64,000 nucleotides of DNA from Desulfitobacterium metallireducens DSM 15288 (GTDB taxonomy: Bacteria; Bacillota; Desulfitobacteriia; Desulfitobacteriales; Desulfitobacteriaceae): assembly GCF_000231405.2 (NCBI RefSeq), contig NZ_CP007032.1:1116001-1180000 (forward strand), read 5' to 3'. Positions within the stretch are counted from its first letter, which is position 1, and each line of letters opens with the position of its first letter. This document shows, in pieces, positions 59,389 through 64,000 of this stretch. Below the pieces are notes generated by a model. That model saw only the letters and a program-made list of their open reading frames with translations, was not told the DNA's origin and did no database searches. The translations under genes and the position numbers were made by a program.

Positions 59389-60645
59389 ATGAAAGCTGAA
59401 ATTATCGCTACAGGTACAGAGATACTACTCGGACAAACTCTAAATACCAGCGCCCATTATTTAACGGGCAAATTATCAGAGCTTGGGATTGAAGTGGATT
59501 ACCATACCACAGTAGGGGATAACCGGGAACGGGTCGAACAGGTTCTGAAGCGGGCTATTAATCGTTCAGAATTATTGGTGACGACAGGTGGAACCGGGCC
59601 TACTGTTGATGATATGACGAAGGAATTAGTCGCTAAGGTCCTAGGCCTGAATTTACAGCTCGATTCTGGCAGCTTGGAGCGTATCCAGCATTTTTTTTCG
59701 AGTCGTGGTTCAGTTATGCCTAAAACCGAAGAAAAGGAAGCTTATTTCCCTGAAGGTTCAAAAATTCTTACTAATAATCATGGAACAGCCCCAGGTGCAA
59801 TTATTCAGCATAAGGGGAGAACGATTGTGATCTTGCCAGGCCCGCCGGCTGAAATGAAACCCATGTTTGATGATTCTGTGTTTCCTTTCTTGGAAAAATT
59901 AGTAGTAAACAACATGGAACGTATGTATAGTCGGGTGATCAAGATCTTTGGTTTAGGAGAATCGGAGATAGAACAATCACTGCAGGATTTGATGGGGAAT
60001 GATCAATTAGGGATGACGTTGCTTGCCAAACATTCAGAGATGCATGTCCGATTGGTTATTAGATCAGAAAGTGAGCCGAAAGCAATAGCACTTTTTGATA
60101 AAACTGAGCGGATCATTCGAGAACGTTTAGAAGCTAGGGTATTCGGAACAAATGATGAAACTATGCTGGGAATTGTCAATGAGATCTTAAAATCAAGACA
60201 ATTCACGATCTCGACAGCGGAATCTTGTACGGGAGGGTTGCTTGGAGCAACTTTAACTCAAGAACCCGGTAGTTCGGAGATTTATTTAGGCGGTGTCGTA
60301 AGTTATTCCAATTCACTAAAAGAGAAGTTCCTAGGAGTTAACCCTCAAACGTTGCAAGCGTATGGAGCGGTTAGCCCAGAAACTGCGTGCGAAATGGCAG
60401 CGGGAGTCAAAGAACGCTCAGGTTCTGATCTCGCGGTTGGAATTACAGGAATTGCGGGTCCAGGTGGTGGAAACGATGTAAAACCGGTAGGCTTAGTCTA
60501 CATTGGCCTAGCTACTCCGGAAGGCGTCCAAGCGAGCAAATTTCAGTTTCACGGTCAGAGGGAGTCAATTCGGCAATTGTCAGTGATGGCTGCCTTAGAT
60601 ATGGTCCGTCAATATATGTTAAAAGTTGAAAGGAGCACATTATAG
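59389..60645 (+). CDS. cinA: CinA, competence/damage-inducible protein (NMN amidohydrolase type)
   Basis: This 418-residue protein has the N-terminal MoaB-like domain (EIIATGTEILLGQTLNTSAHYL, TTGGTGPTVDDMT) and the C-terminal CinA/PncC domain (STAESCTGGLLGATLT, GITGIAGPGGG). It recycles pyridine nucleotides. In many Firmicutes it sits just before recA; here two genes intervene. It ends at the start of the helicase gene. Confidence 0.95.
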   Translation: MKAEIIATGTEILLGQTLNTSAHYLTGKLSELGIEVDYHTTVGDNRERVEQVLKRAINRSELLVTTGGTGPTVDDMTKELVAKVLGLNLQLDSGSLERIQHFFSSRGSVMPKTEEKEAYFPEGSKILTNNHGTAPGAIIQHKGRTIVILPGPPAEMKPMFDDSVFPFLEKLVVNNMERMYSRVIKIFGLGESEIEQSLQDLMGNDQLGMTLLAKHSEMHVRLVIRSESEPKAIALFDKTERIIRERLEARVFGTNDETMLGIVNEILKSRQFTISTAESCTGGLLGATLTQEPGSSEIYLGGVVSYSNSLKEKFLGVNPQTLQAYGAVSPETACEMAAGVKERSGSDLAVGITGIAGPGGGNDVKPVGLVYIGLATPEGVQASKFQFHGQRESIRQLSVMAALDMVRQYMLKVERSTL

Positions 60646-60649
60646 TCAT

Positions 60650-62242
60650 ATGGTAGAACGTTTACAATCCTTTGGGGAAATTGCCTTAAGCAAACAAGTA
60701 CTACAATCGCTTTCAGAAATGGGATTTGAGGAGCCCTCCCCAATTCAGAAAGAAGCAATCCCTTTAGCGCTTGAAGGTGTTGATTTAATTGGACAGGCTC
60801 AGACGGGAACTGGTAAAACTGCAGCTTTTGGTATTCCCATCATCGAAAAAGTAAACCCAAAGTTCCAAGCCGTTCAAGCCATTATTTTAAGCCCAACGCG
60901 AGAACTTGCAGTGCAAGTGTCTGAAGAGCTTGCGAAAATTGGAAAGTATCGCCATGTTAAGATTTTGCCTATCTACGGAGGACAATCGATTGATCGTCAA
61001 ATAAGAGCCCTTCGCTTCGGAAGCCAAGTCGTTGTGGGAACACCAGGACGGATTCTTGATCATCTGAAGCGGGGAACCTTGAAACTGCAATATGTTAAAA
61101 TGGTCGTGCTTGATGAAGCAGATGAAATGCTAGATATGGGCTTCGTGGAAGATATTGAGCACATTTTAAAAGAAGTTCCCCCAGAAGATCGTCAAGTAAT
61201 GCTATTTTCGGCAACAATGCCACTCGCTATTCGTAAGTTAGCCCAACATTATATGAAAGACCCTAAATCTGTTGCTGTCAGCCGAGATGAATTGACCGTA
61301 CCTCTTATTGAACAGGTATTCTATGAGACTCGGGATAAAATTAAGGTTGATGCACTTTGCCGAATTATCGACATGGAAGATATTGGGCAAGCTATTATTT
61401 TTTGCCGGACGAAACGCGGGGTTGACGAACTCGTTGCGAGTTTGGAAGCACGGGGATATTTTGCAGATGCACTGCACGGGGATTTAAGCCAACAACAACG
61501 GGATCGTGTTATGAAACGCTTCCGGGATGGTAAGATTGAACTACTCGTGGCAACAGATGTTGCAGCCCGTGGTTTAGATATTGATAACGTAACCCACGTT
61601 ATTAACTTCGATATTCCTCAGGATCCTGAATCTTATGTTCATCGGATCGGTCGGACCGGGCGGGCAGGACGGAAGGGTCAAGCTATCACGTTGATCTCCT
61701 CAAAAGAATATCGTCAACTTCGCTTGATTGAACGCCTGATTAAGACGCGTATTATTCGGAAAGAACTTCCTTCCTTAGCAGATGTGAGTGAACGACAAGC
61801 AGATAACCTAAAAGAACAACTCATTAAGTTGTTGCAAAAGGACCATTTGGCAACGTATCGCCCGATTGTTAGTGCCCTAGTTGAAGAATATGACTCGATC
61901 GATGTCGCCGCTGCTGCGCTACAATTTGCTGTTGAAGGAGCCGAAGAGCGGACTGACGATAACGATGAAGAATTTAGCTTTGGAAACACGGGAGCAGCTC
62001 AAGGTATGGTTCGCATGTTTATGAATATTGGGCGACTTCAACAAATTAGGCCGCAGGATATTGTACGCTGGATTGCAGATGAAAGTGGCATACCTGGAAA
62101 TATCATTGGGATGATCAATATTTATGATAAATTTACTTTCGTTGAAGTACCTGAAGAGTATGCGAACCGAGTCCTCAGTTGTATGCATCAAAACTTCATT
62201 AAAGGACGGAAGGTTAATGTTGAGCCCGCAAAAGCTCGGTAA
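60650..62242 (+). CDS. DEAD-box RNA helicase with DbpA-type RNA-binding domain
   Basis: This 530-residue helicase has a Q motif (EPSPIQKEAIP), AQTGTGKTAAF, PTRELAVQ, TPGRILDH, VLDEADEML, LFSATMP, DVAARGLDID and HRIGRTGRAGR. Residues about 455-530 form the DbpA/CshA-type RNA-binding domain (RMFMNIGRLQQIRPQDIVRW). ATG 60650 is chosen; the GGAG site lies about 14 bases upstream, longer than usual, within the end of cinA. Role in ribosome assembly or cold response is inferred. It is followed by a strong terminator. Confidence 0.93.
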   Translation: MVERLQSFGEIALSKQVLQSLSEMGFEEPSPIQKEAIPLALEGVDLIGQAQTGTGKTAAFGIPIIEKVNPKFQAVQAIILSPTRELAVQVSEELAKIGKYRHVKILPIYGGQSIDRQIRALRFGSQVVVGTPGRILDHLKRGTLKLQYVKMVVLDEADEMLDMGFVEDIEHILKEVPPEDRQVMLFSATMPLAIRKLAQHYMKDPKSVAVSRDELTVPLIEQVFYETRDKIKVDALCRIIDMEDIGQAIIFCRTKRGVDELVASLEARGYFADALHGDLSQQQRDRVMKRFRDGKIELLVATDVAARGLDIDNVTHVINFDIPQDPESYVHRIGRTGRAGRKGQAITLISSKEYRQLRLIERLIKTRIIRKELPSLADVSERQADNLKEQLIKLLQKDHLATYRPIVSALVEEYDSIDVAAAALQFAVEGAEERTDDNDEEFSFGNTGAAQGMVRMFMNIGRLQQIRPQDIVRWIADESGIPGNIIGMINIYDKFTFVEVPEEYANRVLSCMHQNFIKGRKVNVEPAKAR

Positions 62243-62276
62243 ACCAAATGTTGCACTAGAGAAACATTTGTAACAT

Positions 62277-62321
62277 GAAACAGGATAGCGTTAAAAATTA
62301 AAACGCTATCCTGTTTTTTAA
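62277..62321 (+). terminator. Terminator behind the helicase gene
   Basis: AAACAGGATAGCGTT and AACGCTATCCTGTTT form a 15-bp stem with flanking A and T runs. Confidence 0.9.
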
Positions 62322-62473
62322 TTAAGATATTTAGCCAGAAACAGAATATTAACTATAAGTACATAGGCGTTTCTCAGTTCGACAATCTCTCGGAAGAATG
62401 ATAATATAATAAGTTAGAAGTTATATTTAAGACTTGTTCAGGGAAAATTTTTGTAAAAGGGATGAAAAAGTCA

Positions 62474-63163
62474 ATGGCAGGACTATTAGGAGGAGTACTA
62501 AGTATTGTTGCTATCGATTTAATTTTAAGCGGAGACAATGCAGTAGTTATCGCTTTAGCGACACTCCGTTTAAATGACAGGGATCGAAAGAAAGGGATAT
62601 TCTGGGGAACCTTTGGCGCAGTCGCTCTTAGAATTTTTCTCGCGACGGTTGCAATTATGCTCTTAAAACTACCATTCATCCAGGCTGTGGGAGGAGTATT
62701 ATTATCGGGGATCGCTATTAACCTTCTCAAGGATAAACATGATGATGAAAACGTTAAAGCAGCAGGAAGTCTTAAGGAAGCCATTCAAACCATTATTTTT
62801 GCTGACTTCTTAATGAGTTTGGATAATGTCCTTGCTGTAGCAGGTGCAGCTAAAGGAAATATATTACTCTTAGTATTTGGTTTAATGATTAGCATTCCAA
62901 TCGTCATTTTTGGTAGTAATATTATTTCAAAGTTTATGAAAAAATGGCCCTGGTTGGTTTCTCTGGGTGCTGGTCTGTTAGGATTTACCGCAGGTGGTAT
63001 GATATTAAATGACTCATATTTTAGTTTCCTATCGGAAATACCGATTCTTAATTATCTGATTCCAGGTGTGTTTGCGATGTGTGTTATTATTATTGGAAAT
63101 GCATTGAAGAAAAGGAATAAGTTAAAATCTGTGGAACAAGAGGATGAGCATGAAATTGCATAA
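62474..63163 (+). CDS. TerC-family (YjbE/YceF-type) membrane protein
   Basis: This 229-residue protein has about seven helices with the repeated family motif: IDLILSGDNAVVIALA near the start and ADFLMSLDNVLAVAGA in the middle. The acidic residues of the DN pairs are thought to bind metal; relatives export manganese. A cytoplasmic KHDDENVK loop and a charged C-terminus are seen. ATG 62474 is 12 bases after AAAGGG; ATG 62462 abuts that site. Confidence 0.88.
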   Translation: MAGLLGGVLSIVAIDLILSGDNAVVIALATLRLNDRDRKKGIFWGTFGAVALRIFLATVAIMLLKLPFIQAVGGVLLSGIAINLLKDKHDDENVKAAGSLKEAIQTIIFADFLMSLDNVLAVAGAAKGNILLLVFGLMISIPIVIFGSNIISKFMKKWPWLVSLGAGLLGFTAGGMILNDSYFSFLSEIPILNYLIPGVFAMCVIIIGNALKKRNKLKSVEQEDEHEIA

Positions 63164-63181
63164 AGATCACAATCCAATATA

Positions 63182-63224
63182 CCCAGAGTAGTAAAATATT
63201 GACGACTACTCTGGGAGTTTTTTT
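63182..63224 (+). terminator. Terminator behind the TerC-family gene
   Basis: CCCAGAGTAGT (63182-63192) and ACTACTCTGGG (63205-63215) form an 11-bp stem followed by a T run. Confidence 0.9.
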
Positions 63225-63281
63225 ATATATTGTTGTTTCCTATTGCATTTTGTCAGAGATTGTATTATCCCATAAAAGTGA

Positions 63282-63309
63282 TTGACATGGTTGAAGGATA
63301 AAGTATAAT
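63282..63309 (+). promoter_or_regulatory. recA promoter
   Basis: A perfect TTGACA (63282-63287) and a perfect TATAAT (63304-63309) are spaced by 16 bases. Confidence 0.85.
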
Positions 63310-63314
63310 TAAAT

Positions 63315-63328
63315 CGAACAAATGTTTT
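63315..63328. promoter_or_regulatory. LexA (SOS) box of recA
   Basis: CGAACAAATGTTTT matches the Gram-positive SOS box CGAACRNRYGTTYG except at the final position, and covers the predicted transcript start. Confidence 0.8.
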
Positions 63329-63376
63329 GTTTTTGACGTTTGTAAACTGATTTTTGAGTTAAAGGGAGGAAAATTG

Positions 63377-64000
63377 ATGGCAGGGACGGACAAGCTAAAG
63401 GCTTTAGATGTGGCATTAAGCCAGATTGAAAAGCAGTTTGGGAAGGGTTCCATCATGAGACTGGGAGAAGCTTCTGCGAAGATGGTAGTTGATGTTATCC
63501 CGACGGGTGCCTTATCCTTGGATATAGCCTTGGGCGTGGGAGGAATACCCCGGGGAAGAATGATTGAAATTTATGGACCAGAGTCCTCAGGAAAAACGAC
63601 AGTAGCTTTGCATATTGTTGCTGAGTCACAGAAAATGGGGGGGACAGCGGCATTTATCGATGCTGAACATGCCCTAGATCCTGTCTATGCGAAGTCGATT
63701 GGCGTCGATATTGATAATTTACTCATTTCCCAGCCTGATACGGGAGAACAGGGATTAGAAATTTGTGAAGCCTTAGTTCGGAGCGGAGCGGTCGATGTTG
63801 TAGTTATTGATTCCGTGGCTGCACTGGTACCTCGGGCTGAAATTGAAGGCGAGATGGGAGACTCCCACGTGGGATTACATGCTCGCTTAATGTCACAGGC
63901 TTTACGTAAATTAACGGGTGTCATTAGCAAAAGCCATGCGTCAGTAATTTTTATTAATCAACTTCGCGAAAAAGTAGGAATTATGTTTGGTAATCCGGAA
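63377..64000 (+). CDS. recA: RecA recombinase, N-terminal part (3' end outside window)
   Basis: The first 208 residues of RecA are present and the frame is open to the right edge. Visible motifs are [21 protein letters not shown], Walker [31 protein letters not shown] and the L1 loop region [20 protein letters not shown], then [24 protein letters not shown] at 63364-63370 precedes ATG 63377. It drives homologous recombination and LexA self-cleavage. Control by LexA is indicated by the box in its promoter. Confidence 0.98.
   Translation, partial: MAGTDKLKALDVALSQIEKQFGKGSIMRLGEASAKMVVDVIPTGALSLDIALGVGGIPRGRMIEIYGPESSGKTTVALHIVAESQKMGGTAAFIDAEHALDPVYAKSIGVDIDNLLISQPDTGEQGLEICEALVRSGAVDVVVIDSVAALVPRAEIEGEMGDSHVGLHARLMSQALRKLTGVISKSHASVIFINQLREKVGIMFGNPE

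Overview
The window reads as a chromosomal segment of a low-to-moderate GC, anaerobic, spore-forming-lineage Firmicute of the Peptococcaceae (Desulfosporosinus/Desulfitobacterium type). This is an inference from gene content: B12-riboswitch-controlled cobalt import, a cytochrome b6c-type complex with a multiheme cytochrome, a Tat-exported molybdopterin oxidoreductase with Fe-S and NrfD subunits, several rhodaneses, and a SpoIIIE/FtsK-TepA-RodZ-RimO-PgsA-CinA-RecA neighbourhood. No mobile element, CRISPR array or tRNA gene was seen. One complete rRNA operon is present.

Layout. 1-1076: the end of a methyltransferase, a broken MOSC-domain gene and a NifX/NifB-like small protein. 1126-5374: promoter, cobalamin riboswitch and terminator, then cbiJ-cbiM-cbiN-cbiQ-cbiO and a Cys-rich MerR-type regulator. 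5443-6459: xdhC-like gene. 6534-8174 (minus): lrp-azlC-azlD. 8204-10529 (minus): hom-thrB. 10568-20479: a ykkC-family leader RNA (best fit to the ppGpp class) followed by ilvD-ilvB-ilvN-ilvC-leuA-leuC-leuD-leuB. 20553-24053: proline T-box leader and proC-proB-proA, ending in a decayed 5S rRNA 3' end with its terminator.

24220-36669 is a sulfur and electron-transfer region: a double-rhodanese lipoprotein facing away from a second, catalytic-Cys-less rhodanese lipoprotein; a PhsA/PsrA-like catalytic subunit, TorD-like chaperone, four-cluster ferredoxin and NrfD-like membrane subunit; a Rieske/cytochrome b6/subunit-IV/multiheme cytochrome c set; a LysR regulator; and a YeeE-TusA-YeeE thiosulfate-uptake-like set. 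36937-42382 is the 16S-23S-5S operon with promoters, leader and terminator.

42676-64000: an MFS exporter whose promoter lies inside a palindrome, an LTA-synthase-like enzyme with a 10-C tract, TepA, FtsK/SpoIIIE, tRNA 2-selenouridine synthase, RodZ-like protein, YajQ, a YgiQ-type radical SAM protein, a zinc-finger-like protein, RimO, PgsA, an uncharacterised membrane protein paired with a short FtsH-like protease, CinA, a DEAD-box helicase, a TerC-family protein, and the first part of recA behind a LexA box.

The most interesting material is (1) the candidate ppGpp-sensing leader in front of the whole branched-chain amino acid operon, (2) the export-oriented sulfur module with one active and one apparently inactive rhodanese lipoprotein, (3) the multiheme cytochrome with non-standard heme motifs, (4) the 5S rRNA remnant behind proA, and (5) the poly-C tract in the LTA-synthase gene. 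No wholly new system is proven here; the sulfur module is the best candidate.
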